In this document: piece by piece, positions 1 to 11,985 of the stretch
How positions within the stretch are numbered: position 1 is the first letter of the stretch
Layout: every line of letters starts with the position of its first letter
Source: Saccopteryx bilineata
Lineage: Eukaryota > Chordata > Mammalia > Chiroptera > Emballonuridae
NCBI RefSeq assembly: GCF_036850765.1
Contig: NC_089493.1
Span: 15,439,632 to 15,503,631 of the forward strand
Length of the DNA stretch: 64,000 bases
Direction: 5' to 3'
Made by a program: the position numbers and the translations under genes
The notes under the pieces: generated by a model
Database searches by the model: none
What the model was told of the DNA's origin: nothing
The model's input: the letters and a program-made list of their open reading frames with translations, nothing else

Positions 1-804
1 CAACTCCCAGAATGTAAAACCGTTACTTAAAAAGAGAGGTGATCTTAAAAAGGGATTTCTGTTAGCTTAAGTATCATATTAAAGCCTTTTATATACTTTT
101 AGATATTCATGACTTGAGTTGATAATGTGATAGATATACAATAATATGTTTACATTTAGAAAAAAATTGATATGTAGAATAGAAATGGCAAGTAACTTAA
201 TCTTACATGTGAATTCTACTCAGCCACGTATTAGACAACCGGACTGAGAAGGATTCTGAGGCCACATCTGGAATCAATTAGTTAGGCCTGCCAAGGCTGG
301 GAATGGACAGTATTAATGTCATGTTATTTATCATCTATGGTTTGGGAGAACCACATGAAACAACTGTATGAACTGTTTTCTGACTTCAGACTTTGTACGT
401 TTTCCCATTTGTAAAATGATAGTTTGACGAGGTAAGTGATTTTCAAACTGTGGAGTGAGAGATTTCACAGTGATGGTGGTGGACTGGGGAAATCCCGGAA
501 GCAGTTCCGATATGCCCTTTAGCCAGAGCAGATCCATTTTTTATATTTTTCATATCGGCTTCCATATCAATGTTTGGATGAACAAGGGTTTGTCAGCTAA
601 AAAGGTTAGAAAAAGCAGTGGCTCTCTAAGAGTCCATCAGTGATTCTATGCTTCCCTTTCTCCGCGTCGCTCACCCCCAGTAGAACTGGGTAACCTACCC
701 CCCCCCCCAAAACCCCTCCAAAACCAAAACCCACAACTTCTCAGAGGTTGTAGCATTTTAATTGGACCTTGAAGGACCTTGAAGGAAAGTAGGAATTCTC
801 TGTG

Positions 805-806
<2 letters not shown>
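1..806. other. Unique-looking sequence, no gene
   Basis: No open frame here resembles a known protein. The only structure is a C-rich low-complexity stretch near 698-720. A faint MIR-like segment may lie near 360-450 but is too diverged to call. Confidence 0.5.

Positions 807-837
<31 letters not shown>
807..837. repeat. (GT)n microsatellite
   Basis: About 15 uninterrupted GT units. The short open frame across it, rich in Cys-Val, is only a translation of the repeat. Confidence 0.95.
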
Positions 838-838
<1 letters not shown>

Positions 839-2522
839 TTATTCTAGGATATCATTATTTTGAAATGATCTATGAATTGAAGGCCAGGGAACCAAGAGTG
901 GAATTCAGAGAGAGCCGTGCTGGGCTTCCCAGGACGGCCCTCAGTGGATGGTCACAGTATGGAGGATTTGGGAAAGCCCGCAAACATTCTTAGAGAATGA
1001 CTCAGATTGTCCTAAGATCAGATGTATCAACCAAAAACCCACGTTTATTAAATTGTGGAGGAGATTGCTAGTTGTTAATTCCTAGATTATTCCAAGATCC
1101 TTCCTTAAATCCGTGAAACTACATTGGTAATCAGAAAACTATCTGGTGAGCATGGGACAGACGATTTTGATAGACCATTCATAAGCCATTGGAAGATCTG
1201 ATGAACTCCCTGGACCACCAGATGGTCCACCTCTCTCATCTGCTGGGCACTATGACTCTGTCCTGAGCTGTGCTGGCCAACCTGTGACAGATTATTGCTC
1301 TTGACTCACTTTTCTAGATACAGGGAGACTAGCCAGTTAGCATTGTTCTTCTAGCGCAAGTCGCCAGGGGTACAGCTTTCTTCAGCTGCAGTCGAGCCTG
1401 AGAAAACCCCCAGCCTCCTAACTCCCTTGGGAACGTTCCCAAGCCCCTGCTAGCTAGGTGATCCGTTTGGGTGGGACTGCTGACATCATCACCTGCTCAT
1501 CTTTACCTCACTGACTCTTAGAAGGTGGCTTTGTCTCTTCCTACAGGAAACACCTTATTGTTTCTTTGTATGAGACTCTCAGTGTTTCATGTTAGCCTCC
1601 TCTCCCTTGTCAGTGCAAACTCAAGTCCGCTCTGATCAGCTGACATGTTCGCTTTCCTGTGTCAGAGTTCTGCTCGTGCCCGTCGGTCTCAGTTCCAGCC
1701 GAGCAGAGACTGGCTCTGACAGCGGCTGGAGGGCATCGCCACCCTGATTGTTCTTGAATTCCTGGACTCGCTCCTCTCTCCCTGGAATAGTAAAACCCTC
1801 TAATTCAAGTGGCTAAGACCTTCCAGGATCAGAGATGCATGCTTTCTGCCTTATACACATTAACGGGGCCCTCTTCTCAGGGAGCTGTGTCTGCCATAAG
1901 TTATATACGGTATAATTATACAAATTTGGAGTTCAGGGTGAAAACAGTGACTACGATTCAAGAGGGTTAGAGTTTTTGCAATAGGGTTTTCCTGATTGGG
2001 AGGGGATGAGAGCTTCCAATTAAGGCTGCTTCTGTTAGGAATCATGCTTGGCCCCCAATTCCTATGGGATGTTGATGCGTATGCTCACTGAATATTAATT
2101 TAATTGATTACTCATGGTATTTCAGGAACTGTGCTGGCGCTATTCATTTACATGGGTTTTTGCCCTCTGTCAGTCAAAGTCTAATGAAGGAGGTAATAGT
2201 AACAACAGGGATGACAACAAATAATGACTGGGATACTGAACTTACGTAAATTGTGGAGTGTATTCAGAAAGCAGCTCTCTTCTTTTCCTCTACTGCTCAT
2301 TTACACCCCTTCTGTGGGATTGGTTTCTTCACCTTGGGTGAAATCCAGGAAAACTCATGTGTTTTTGTGATAAGAAATAGGCCTCCTTTGACTTTCAGTC
2401 ATAAAAACAATCTTGATCATTTTGATTATTAAGTATAATAGTGAAAGCTCTTACTTTTATTTTAAATGGAAGCTCCTCCCTCCCTTAGTTTGGGCCTACT
2501 TCTGACTGGTCCCTGGAGAGGC

Positions 2523-2525
<3 letters not shown>
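838..2525. other. Non-coding stretch, no gene seen
   Basis: No exon-like frame. The portion around 1400-1750 has the composition of an old degraded LTR-type repeat, but I cannot name or bound it. The rest looks unique. Confidence 0.4.

Positions 2526-2553
<28 letters not shown>
2526..2553. repeat. (GA)n microsatellite
   Basis: A run of about 14 GA units following a GGCAGGGAGAG lead-in. Confidence 0.95.
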
Positions 2554-2558
<5 letters not shown>

Positions 2559-3329
2559 CACAAACAATACAAACTATGTCTATTTTGTAATTTTTATGTG
2601 TATCAATTTTGACTCATTAGGGTTTCCTTCTCAGCACTGCTGAGCCCAGGGAGGCCATTCCAAAGTGCTTTGTGGAAAGCAGATGTTTCCAGGAAAATAG
2701 GCTGGTACTTAGGACACGTGCTAAGTTAGTAAGTACTATTTGGTACCATTTGATGAAATGACTTTTTTTTTTTTTCCGTGAAAGGTAGCTGGCAGTGACG
2801 TAGATGAGCAGGCGTCTGTGCCGTGTCTGGCACATATTCGGGAGACCTTGGCTTCAGCGGACCAGAGAAAACAGTTCTTAGGATGTGAAATCAGAAAACA
2901 TAAGTTGCTTTTCAGGGGGAATGCGTCAATCAAAGTCAAGACGTAAGACAGCAAGTCCCTTCCTCTGCCTGTCACAAACAGCAGAGAAGGAGTAGTGATA
3001 AATCATTGTAATAACGGTGGCGGGAGACTGTCAGCTTGGTGAGGGAATCCTGATGAATTTCCCTTTCAAGCCATCAGTGTTAAGCAAATGAGAGGCCAAA
3101 GGCAAAGAGTAGAAATAACTGTTGTAAACCGAGAGAGTGACTCGAGATACAGGAGATATTCACTGATAAAATTTCCTTTTCCTACTTTCTTTGAGGATGG
3201 CTGGACATTGTGAAGCCTCATTAAATCACAGGTTGTACGTTTGTGATTTCTTTTTAGCTCTGACAAGGGCTATGCTTGAAGTTTCTTATTTACCTTGGTG
3301 CCGCAGTGCATGGTAGGCACATTGTAATA
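2554..3329. other. Unique-looking sequence, no gene
   Basis: A poly-T run at about 2763-2775 is the only simple structure. Overlapping short minus-strand frames (2617-3266) are unrelated to any family I know. Confidence 0.5.
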
Positions 3330-3575
3330 ACAACGAGAATGACAGCAATCCTAAACATTTGTTGCATTCTTCCCTTTAGTCTGGTCCTATTCTAAGTACA
3401 TTGCATGTAATTTACCTTTCGAAAACCCTAAGAGGCAGGTACTGTGATTATTTCCATTTTTACATGAGGAAACTGGGACACAGAGAGAAAAATTAGGTTG
3501 CCCAAGCTTTATGATTAATAGGAGTGGAGGTGGGATTTGAACCAGGTGGCCAAGCTACAGAGCCCTTGACCTTTG
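3330..3575 (-). repeat. MIR SINE, reverse orientation
   Basis: The plus strand shows the antisense MIR signature in order: a size-class phrase like TTCTAAGTACATTGCATG, then AAACCCTAAGAGGCAGGTAC, then TTTTACATGAGGAAACTG, then GGTTGCCCAAGC and GATTTGAACC. MIR is an ancient tRNA-derived SINE shared by mammals. Ends are approximate. Confidence 0.85.
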
Positions 3576-3735
3576 CAATTTCCAGAATGAACAGCAAATG
3601 CTTAGTGAATAACAACAGTAAACCAATTCCTCCTGAGTGCTTACAGTGTGCCCAGCACTGCATCTAACTAAATCTCATTCAGTATACTTAAGTACTTGTA
3701 GGTAAATTTTCCCTAGCCTTACTGAGATATAAACG

Positions 3736-3743
3736 ACTTAGAA
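3736..3743. repeat. Target-site duplication, left copy (hAT)
   Basis: ACTTAGAA, identical to 6211-6218. Eight bases is the duplication length typical of hAT transposition. Confidence 0.95.
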
Positions 3744-3759
3744 CAGGGGTCGGGAACCT
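3744..3759 (+). repeat. hAT terminal inverted repeat, left
   Basis: CAGGGGTCGGGAACCT; pairs with 6195-6210 with one mismatch. Confidence 0.95.
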
Positions 3760-3961
3760 TTCTGGCTGAGAGAGCCATGAACGCCACATATTTTAAAATG
3801 TAATTCTGTGAGAGCCATACAATATGTTTAACACTAAATACAAGAAAATGTGTGCAGTTTATGTAAGACCAACACTTTTAAAGTACAATAAGTCTCTGAA
3901 TTCTTTTTAATAACGTTGTTATGCTATTGCTAACCAATGATGAATAAAGTACTTCTTACCA

Positions 3962-5896
3962 TTAATGTGACTTCTGGTGCTGCATGGTTTTGCTGATGGC
4001 TTTGTAGTCTGGTTGATATGTGGTGAGGTTAAGCTTCATGCAGGCATTGAGACTTCCATTCGTTAATCGTGATCGTAGGTTGGTCTTAACGTTCTTTAGA
4101 TGTGAGAAAGACTGCTCACATGCATACGTAGAGCCAAACATTGTTAGTACAGCAATACTCACATGCTGCAGTGTGTGATATGTGACGGGAAGTGCGTTCC
4201 AAGTTTTGACAATCAGCTGATCCACAGTTTGAAGTTTTTTCATTTCTCCCCACTTGTGTTTGCTCGCCAACTCTGCTTGCTGTCATGCAAGTCTTTCCGA
4301 ATCTTCGTTCAGTGACTTGAACTTATTCACCCACATGTCTGAGGCCTTCAGGTCAGCAGCTTGTAGCTCAAAATCTCTGACGGAGACACCGGGGATGTAA
4401 CTCAGGTCGGCGCTGTCCACTGCACACTCGTGTGGATGGGTGATGAACTTAAAAAGATGAGTGCGCTCACGAAATTCTCCAAAGCGCGCTTTGAATGACT
4501 GCAGGAGATTAGATGTGAAGCCCGCTAGCTGCTGGAGATCAAGATGTTGAGCAGGGTCACTTGCTGTGCATGCATCTTTAAACTCTCCCAGTTTTTCAAA
4601 GTGTAATAAATGACCTGTCTCAATGTCGATGATGAAGAGTTCCAGCTTGTTTTCAAATGCAAACATTGCTTTTTGAAGGGATAAGACTGTATTTCCAATG
4701 CCTTGCATTTTCACATTGAGCTGGTTCAGATGTTCAGTCATGTCCACGGACAGTAGAACTTCAGGAGCCACTCAGTGTTAGCTAACTCAGGATGCTCGAC
4801 TTTTTCATTTCAAGAAAAGTCTGGATTTTGCTCAGACAAGCCGCAAAACGGCTAAGCACCTTCTCTCTTGACAACCAACGCACATTGCTGTGCAGAAGCA
4901 GACAAGGATAATTATTCCCAACTTCATCTAGCAGTATTTTAAACTGGAGATAATTTAAGCTCGGGCAACAATAAAGTTGACCACCTGAATGACCAGCGAC
5001 ATCACCTCACCAAGCTGCTTGCCACACATCTGAGCACAAAGCACCTCCTGATGTAGGATGCAGTGAAAACTTAGGATGGGTCTCTTTTCACGTTCATGAA
5101 GAAGCACTACGAATTCTCTCTTTTTTCCCCACCATGCACGGAGCACCATCAGTACACACCGAAATAAGTTTATCCATCGGTAGATTTTTTTCTTTAGCAA
5201 ACTCAGTGAAAGACTTGAATAAATCCTCCCCTCTTGTTGTCTCTTTCATAGGAAAAACAGCAAGACTTTCCTCACGTAGTGTGTCACCGACAGCATACCT
5301 TGCAATCAGCTGAACTGGGATAAATGATTTATGTCTGTTGACTCATCCAAAGTGAGAGAAAAGAATGGTGCTGCATTTATGTCCTTCACTTGTGTTGCCT
5401 CAATTTGATTTGACATCATGATGGTATGATCGTGAACAGTTCTTGCCAACAGAGGCATGTCTTTTATTTGTTTGATTATCTTGTCTTTATCTGAAAAGTC
5501 ATCAAAAAGTTCATTGGCAACATCAAGCATGAATATTTTGGCATACTCCCCATCTGTGAATGGCTTTCCGTTTCTCACAATTGCTAGAGCACCAGCAAAG
5601 CTAGCCGAATTCCAGTCACCTTGTTGGGTCCAAACACAGAGTTGCTGCTGAGTAGCTTGCACTCTGCACAGTAGCCCTTGATATGCTTTCTTCCTGCTGT
5701 CCCCCGATGGGTATTTCGATGCAAATGTAGTATGGCGTGTGTCGAAGTGCCGCTTTGTATTTGACCATTTCATTGATGCAATTTTATCATTGCATATTAG
5801 ACACACTGCAGAACCTGCTCTCTGCACAAAAGCAAACTCCTGCTGAAAAGTACGATACTCCTCATCTTTTTTTCTTTTAGCCATCTTCTTCATCAA
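3962..5896 (-). pseudogene. hAT transposase pseudogene (BED finger, RNase-H-like core, hATC)
   Basis: Minus-strand remains of a transposase of the group related to mammalian GTF2IRD2, EPM2AIP1 and ZBED-like genes. The first piece (5896-5306, 196 residues) opens with a Lys-rich leader and a BED-type zinc finger: Cys32, Cys35, His50, His55 (C-x2-C-x14-H-x4-H). It ends just after the motif LDEST, whose Asp184 matches the first catalytic acidic residue of the DDE/RNase-H fold. The reading then moves frame: a CTDGAP motif with the second Asp (near 5130-5155) is out of frame with the next piece (5200-4955), which carries the HCILHQEVLC motif. RWLSR lies near 4870-4885 in yet another frame. Pieces at 4771-4283 and 4270-3962 follow; the last contains the hATC dimerisation signature CEQSFSHLKNVK and SRLT. 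At least three frame disruptions make the gene non-functional. Confidence 0.9.
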
Positions 5897-6194
5897 AAGG
5901 GTTTCTGCAATTAGGTAGCTGACTACTTGATTAAAAGGAGGGAAGTTTACTTCCTGACTTTACAACCACCCATGTATGTTACACATTATCCAATAAAAAT
6001 TTGGTGTTGTCCCAGAGGACAGCTGTGATTGGCTCCAGTCACCCGCAACCATGAACATGAGCGGTAGGAAATGAATGGATTGTAATACATGAGAATGTTT
6101 TATATTTTTAACGTTATTATATATTTTTTTGTTAAAGATTTGTCTGCGAGCCAGATGCAGCCATCAAAAGAGCCACATCTGGCTTGCAAGCCAT

Positions 6195-6210
6195 AGGTTC
6201 CCAACCCCTG
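6195..6210 (-). repeat. hAT terminal inverted repeat, right
   Basis: Plus-strand AGGTTCCCAACCCCTG, the partner of the left end at 3744-3759. Confidence 0.95.
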
Positions 6211-6218
6211 ACTTAGAA
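6211..6218. repeat. Target-site duplication, right copy (hAT)
   Basis: ACTTAGAA, identical to 3736-3743. Confidence 0.95.
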
Positions 6219-7127
6219 CATTATGTAAGTTTAAGGTGTTGTACAATGTTCTGATTTGATACACATATACATTGTGAAATGGTTATCACAATATGGTTAG
6301 TTACACATCTATCACCTCACATAATTACCATTCTGTGTGTATGTATGTGTGTGTGCACGCTGAGAACAGCTACAATATGCTTTCTTATCAACTTTCAAGG
6401 ACACAATGCAGTATTTTAACTGTAGCTCCCATGTTCTATATTACATATCCGAAATTTATTCATCTTACAAGGGAAGTCTAAGACCAATATTTCCCTCATT
6501 CCCTGGGACACTGGAAACCGCCACTCTACTTGGTTTCTATGTGTTCAGTTTTTTTTTAAGATTTCATATATAAGTGATCCAATACAATACTTGTCTTTCT
6601 CTGTTGGACTTATTTCCCTTAGCATAATGCCCTCAAAGTTCATGTTTATTGTCACAAACAGAAGGATTTCCTTCCTTTTAGTGCTGAATGAATCTCATTG
6701 TGTATGTGCGTGTGAATGTCTATCTCACATTTTCTTTATTCATTTTTTTGTTGATGAACACTTAAGGTTGTTCCATGTCTTGGCTATCGTGAATAGTGCT
6801 GCAACGAATGTGGGAGTTCAGGTATCTCTGCAAGATACTGACTTCATTTCCTTCAGACATATAGCCTGAAGTGGGATCGCTGGATCGTATGGTTGCTGTG
6901 TTTTTACGTTTTCATACTGTTTTCCACAGTGGCTGCACCAATTTACATCCCCCCCCCCCGATGGTGCCTCAGGGCTCTCTTCATCCACATCCTTGTTTTC
7001 TCTAACTTGTTTATAGCCATTCTAACAATGTGAAGTGATATCTCAATGTGGATTTGATTTGTATTTTTGTGATGATCAGTGATGTGGCACATATAGGTAG
7101 TTTTTCTTAATTCCTAATTTACATATA

Positions 7128-7225
7128 AAAATACAGAGACACGGGGCACTTTAGCAAATTTTCCAAAGTTCACAGCTATTAAGTGGCAGTGGCAGATTTC
7201 CAAGCCAGGAGATATATTATTGTTT
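7128..7225 (-). repeat. MIR SINE fragment, reverse orientation
   Basis: Plus strand has CAGAGACACGGGG, a TTTTCCAAAGTTCACAGCTA phrase and AAGTGGCAGTGGCAGATTTC, the antisense MIR tRNA-related part. Diverged and partial. Confidence 0.6.
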
Positions 7226-7882
7226 ATGTCTCTAACCACTCAGCAGTCCCAACTCCCACACAACCACCAAGTCGTGAAATTCATCTCCATCATAGCCATG
7301 GGGGGGGATTTGCTGAAAATAATCTGCGTAGAAATGTTAAGGTAGTTTGAGAAGAAACCATTTGCTATAATTAATTGATAAGCAACTAACCCAAGATCAT
7401 TCTTGAGTTCACTAAAGCGGCTTTCCCAGAACCTGGAAGACACATGGTGTCTTCTGTGCTTTTCCATGTGTCCTTCTTTAATTTATGCTCTTTATGGATG
7501 CTGCTGTTTTGCTCAGGAGAATTTCCTAGAGACATTTTCTCCTGGTACCGTATGTTTTTGGAAAAGTGAGGATGTACATCATTATTATGACTGGAAGAGA
7601 TTTCTCAGGGGTATATTTATCTATTACTCTACAAATCCTTGTAGGAAAAGAACTATGTAGCTAAGGAGCCCACCTGCGTGATCTGAGGGGTGGTTGAGGT
7701 TGACCATTGAATGGATTGCCATCATTCTGGAAATGTTTACCAAGCCATTCTACACCTCTGTTAATACCGATTTATTGCATTAAAGGTGCATCTGTCATAG
7801 TTTGATTAATTTATTGGACAGTTACCAGCTAATCATTGAGAGAATGGAAGTCTAGACAGGTAAGTTTCAATTAAGTAGGGGT
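7226..7882. other. Unique-looking sequence, no gene
   Basis: Two short opposing frames (7240-7467, 7403-7660) show no family resemblance. No recognisable repeat. Confidence 0.5.
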
Positions 7883-8182
7883 GTGCTGTCCAAATGTTAG
7901 CCAGAGCCACATGTGGCAGTGGAGTAATTGAAATATGGCCAGTTTGAATTGAAATATGCTAGGTTTTTATAGCAATAGCCAACAAACAAACAAACAACCC
8001 CCCCCAAATATCTCATTAAATGTTTCTTTATTGATTTTATGTTGAAATGATAAAATTTTAGATATACTAAGTTAAATAAAAAATATTATTAAAACGAATT
8101 TTATCTCTTTCTTTTGACTTTACTCAGGCGACTATGCTATTTAAAATGACAATAGTGGTTCTTATTTGTGGCTCGGCTATGC
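7883..8182. mobile_element. Probable hAT-Charlie-type MER element, diverged
   Basis: Starts with GTGCTGTCCAAATGTTAGCC and AGCCACATGTGGCAG, has an A/T-rich middle with (CAAA)n, and ends near TTATTTGTGGCTCGG. This matches my memory of non-autonomous Charlie-like MER repeats with AGCCACATGTGGC ends. The family name is uncertain. Confidence 0.5.
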
Positions 8183-9145
8183 TCCTGTTGGGCCGCGGCA
8201 TGGAGCGTAGCAGGCCCTTATGGAGCTGACGCTTGTGAAGGGACAGAGGTAGCCCCGAGCCAGGGAGAAGGGAAGCAAAGAAATGGCCACAGACAAGTGC
8301 TAGGAATTTGTCCTATTTTACATTTTTTGCTACATGTACAATTTACTGCATCTGAAAGGCAAAAGGTGACCTTGAACACCATGTCTGTGCTTTCCCTTGT
8401 ACTTCTGCTGTAGTTAGAACTCAGCCACCTCCAGAATCCAGCTGACATACTAGCTGATGGATAACCGGCAATCCCATAACTTTCTGCTGGCTCTCCTGGG
8501 GCTCTGGAGCTGAAAGTAATGAGTGTTGAGAGGGCTGGAGTGACATGGGGTTGGTGTTCTGCTGTGATGGATGGGCTCTGGGAGGCTGAGTCAGGACTGG
8601 TGAGCTAAGGCCCACTGACACGGACACTTCTGGATTGGCTCTGGAGGTCAGGCTCAGCTCTGGCCACGGCCCCATCATGATAGGCCTGCTCGGGGTGGCT
8701 TAAAACATTGGCTCCAATCTCTTGCACATTCTCCAGTAATCAGTCGTTAGAACTGCCTCCTTGGGCTGATCTGGACCGGACTAGAAAACAACCCTGCTGC
8801 TGGGATAATACATACCGTCATCTTTGCAGTTTGGGGTATGCTTGGTTGATTTTTGACATCGATAATGATGCCTTCATTTTTGCTTGGTTTTATCACAGTG
8901 GTGTACCATGTGTTTTCACAGGTATAAAGTTAGATTCTTAATATACAACATATTCTTTAAGGGGATACAATGTACTGCAATCTGCTCCCATAGTACAGTA
9001 GAAAGATGAGGGAATTATTATTTGCACTAACCTGTAATGAATCTTTAAAGATTCTTAATAGTCATCTAACTCAGTGTCCAATTCTTTAACATTAATTGGG
9101 TAAAGCAAGGACTATCTTAGCTGTATAATATAAACTTGCTCTCTA
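8183..9145. other. Non-coding stretch, no gene
   Basis: Several overlapping short frames exist on both strands with no recognisable protein. A fragment near 9050-9110 has a faint resemblance to old MIR-like repeats. Confidence 0.4.
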
Positions 9146-9149
9146 CTTG

Positions 9150-9330
9150 TTTCAGTTATTTGTTGCTGGGTAACAAATTACCCCAAGGCGTAGTGACTTA
9201 AAACAATGTGATTTTATTGCTCAGGATTCTACGGGCCAGGAATTCTTTTAGGTCATAGCCAGAACTGCTTACTTCCATTCCGTGATCAGTTGAGACCCCT
9301 CACAACAGGCTGGCCAAGGGGTTACATATA
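9150..9330 (+). repeat. Old ERVL/MaLR-like LTR fragment
   Basis: The phrase TTATTTGTTGCTGGGTAACA, then AAATTACCCCAAGGCG and GTGACTTAAAACAATG, is characteristic of an old mammalian LTR repeat. It fades after about 9330. The segment 10025-10180 may be the far end of the same element. Family unassigned. Confidence 0.55.
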
Positions 9331-10024
9331 GCCATGTGATAGGGGTTGCAGTTCTTATTCTTAGCTGGGTTTCATGGTTTTCTCAGCATGGTTTCTAAGT
9401 GACAAGTGTAGGCTTTTTTTCATAACCTGGTGGTCGCCAGGTTAGATATCTTACACAGTGGCTGGGCTTATTCCAAGCAAGAGTGAACATTGTTAAGCAT
9501 CTTAATGTTTATGTTTCTACAAAAGAGAGAAACAGTCCTTGGCATTAGGGGGCTGGCCAGGACCTCCAGCTAAACCAGTGGGAGCTATCCCGTACTCACT
9601 ATCAGACCATAGCTTTTTGTATTAAACAAACATTTTCACTGAAGATTGACATCAGACAAGGTCATTCTGTGACCAAGATAAAGCAAGAGCCTTCCAAGGA
9701 AAAGCTATTCCGTAATCATTTTTCAAATGTAAACAAAAACAAGAACATTGTGGCAAATATAAATGAATGCTTTTTTACTCTGACAATGCAAGCCTTGATC
9801 CTTTCTTTCTCACTTCTAGATAAAACTCATTATGATACCCAGTCATAGAATAACTTCTCTTCCGGACAGCATCCATTGCAGAGAAAGATCCCAATTCCCT
9901 GAACTCTCCAAACTCAACTACCATGAGCCCAGTCTCTATAATAAGCTCTTTCCAACTCCCTCTGATTGGGACACTGCCCGCCTCCCTGTGGCGCGCCTTC
10001 CCCTCATTGGAGCTAGTCAGTCAA
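9331..10024. other. Non-coding interval between two LTR-like fragments
   Basis: No gene. May be later insertion or degraded interior of the LTR whose ends I see on both sides. Confidence 0.3.
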
Positions 10025-10180
10025 CCCAAGTTTGTTTGACCACAGGTGTGCTCCTGGTAGCCTTTGTCCAGGCACGGTGTCACTTCCATTGCCTTCTGTT
10101 ATTCACTGAAGCAAGTTACAAGGCCACACATAATTCAAGGAGAGGGGAAACAGACTCCCCCAGAGGGTGGGACACAGCCC
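10025..10180 (+). repeat. Old LTR-like fragment
   Basis: Contains CACTTCCATTGCCTTCTG, GAAGCAAGTTACAAGGCC and TTCAAGGAGAGGGGAAACAG in the order expected for the distal part of an old mammalian ERVL-type LTR. A 194-codon open frame (9832-10416) runs across it but is not a protein-coding signal. Confidence 0.5.
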
Positions 10181-11729
10181 TTGCGCACAGGGACAGACGG
10201 GAGCATCTCCGGAAACAGCCGACCACAGCACCTAGCATGCTCTCTCTCACTTTCCAGAAAGCCATTGAATTTCACTTTAAAAATGTGTGTGGTACTCTGG
10301 CTCTGGCCACTTGGTTGGGCTATATTCTGTGGCTAGGTCTTCTTCAGATAAAAGAAGGGTTTAATTACTCTTTACACCCTCAAAATGTGACTGCTTTCAA
10401 TGTTTCTGTTTTCTGAAAACAGAGAGATTGTCTCACATCTTTTCCTTCATCAAACGCGCTTCGCACGGCACCTCTGCTCTCTAATAGCCTCTGTTAGCTG
10501 TTTCGTGCCCTGGGCGAGTGTCTCCTCTGGCCCCCTGAAACTCCGGGATGGATACCATTGCTATTTGTATTGCTGTTACCACTATTGCATTTGGGGAGAG
10601 TTGGTGAGGCTGGGGCCACCTACCTTCCAAGACCCCCTCCATGCCTCCCAGGTACCAGCAATGCAAGACTGCTGGGTGTAGGAGACTTGCAGTGGTGACA
10701 CATACCACACAGGGAAAGCTGACAAAGCAGTGTCTGGTAGCACTGCCCTTTTCTTCCATCAATCGCAGGCAGACATCTCTCTCCTGCCCTCCTCCCCCAG
10801 TGGGAACATCCCACTTTCTGATAATACTCTTTGGCGCCCTCTTTAGTCTTGATAAATACAGCAACCATAAATAATCAACCTAAGGTTTATGGTGGTAATC
10901 TAATGGTGGATGACTGTGTTTTTTCTTTCTTTTTGCTTATTTGCATTTATTTTTCTATTAAGAACGCGTATTGCTTTTATAATTGACAAAGAAACCAAAA
11001 GTCTGTTTTTAATTGCAAACTAAAGAAAGCTTTAATAAACAGAGTAGCCTAGTGATTCAGATGTTTGGAAAAGCCTTCCCCAGAGTCTAACATTGCTCAT
11101 TACTTTCTTTTTAACCTTGTGCGAGTGTTTAGAATGTAGAGTGGAACAAGACTGTGTGGTTTCCAATGGAAATGCCTAATGACTTTTTCAATACTTTTAA
11201 GACATGTGATCAGAGAGCAGGTCCTAATAAAGAAATGAGGTGTTGCCTGACTTAGTAGAATAATCAATTTACTTAGTGAGCAACTGGAGGAAAGAAAGAA
11301 CTGAAATTCTTGGCAGGCAGGAAATGCACAGAGTATACTCTGGAGCCTCAGAAAAGGCATGGTAGGAGTTGTCTGTGGAAGCAAGATAAAGATGAGGTCA
11401 TCTTATAATAAGATCCTGCAGGGACTCCACCGTGGACAGAGCTCTATAAAATCCTGACTCAAAATTAATTCTACTGGAAGCAAAAGATGGCCTGTTTCTA
11501 TTGCTGGATGCATTTTCCTAGCACCCGGTCATTGAACTCCAAGGTGACAAAATGAGAACATAGAAGATGAATATATATTCATCATGACTGTTCCTTCTCA
11601 AACACCTTGCTTTTTTTTTTTTTATTCTTTGTTACTTATTAACTTTTTCACTTATAGGTAAAGAGATGGAATGAAATGTGTGAATGCTAAAGATGGAGGT
11701 TTCATAGTTTAGAAAGTTACATGAGCACC
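10181..11729. other. Non-coding stretch, no gene
   Basis: Short overlapping frames on both strands near 10480-10870 show no known domain. T-rich and A/T-rich stretches around 10920-11040. A poly-T run lies near 11611-11622. Confidence 0.4.
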
Positions 11730-11985
11730 TAGTATATACCTCATACTGTGATATGCACTTTCCCATTGCTAGAATATGCTATGACAACAATAATAACAAT
11801 AACCACTCATTGATGCCTATTGTGTGCCAGTGTTACATTGTCTCCGTTCTGTTATTCAATCCTTATACAACCTTATCCAGCTCAGACTAATCCTATTATC
11901 TCTTCCTTCACAGATGAAGTAACTGATGCTCAGGAAGGTTAAGTAATTTACCCAAAGCCACAGAGCTAATATAGAGCCATTCTAG
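11730..11985 (-). repeat. MIR SINE, reverse orientation
   Basis: Antisense MIR phrases in order: TGTGTGCCAGTGTTACATTG, ATCCTTATACAACCTTATCC, CACAGATGAAGTAACTGATG, AGGTTAAGTAATTTACCCA and AAGCCACAGAGCTAATA. Confidence 0.85.

Larger units (their letters stand above)
3744..6210 (-). mobile_element. hAT DNA transposon, near full length (2,467 bp)
   Basis: Terminal inverted repeats are CAGGGGTCGGGAACCT on the left and, read inward from the right end, CAGGGGTTGGGAACCT (15 of 16 match). Subterminal GAGAGCCAT and AGAGCCACATCTGGCT phrases occur near the ends. Perfect 8-bp target duplications flank it. A transposase-derived gene runs on the minus strand between 5896 and 3962. It interrupts an old LINE-1, so it is younger than that LINE. 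This family of autonomous-length hAT elements fits the bat lineage, where DNA transposons were active late compared with other mammals. The encoded gene is broken, so this copy cannot move itself. Confidence 0.95.
3700..7095 (-). repeat. LINE-1 3' end (old L1M type), split by a hAT transposon
   Basis: The plus strand reads as antisense L1 3'UTR (ACTGAGATATAAACGACTTA, then GGTGTTGTACAATGTTCTG) joining, after the transposon, to antisense ORF2 tail: GACTTATTTCCCTTAGCATA, GATGAACACTTAAGGTTG, GTGGGATCGCTGGATCGTAT and GTGGCTGCACCAATTTACAT. The element therefore lies on the minus strand with its 3' end near 3700 and is 5'-truncated near 7090. It is heavily mutated and has no open frame. It provides the old target into which the hAT element at 3744-6210 jumped; the two L1 halves rejoin cleanly across one copy of the 8-bp target duplication. 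Confidence 0.85.

Noticed and set aside
9832..10416. A 194-codon plus-strand open frame.
   Set aside because: It crosses an old LTR-like fragment and unrelated flanks and has no recognisable domain, and a second frame is open over the same bases.
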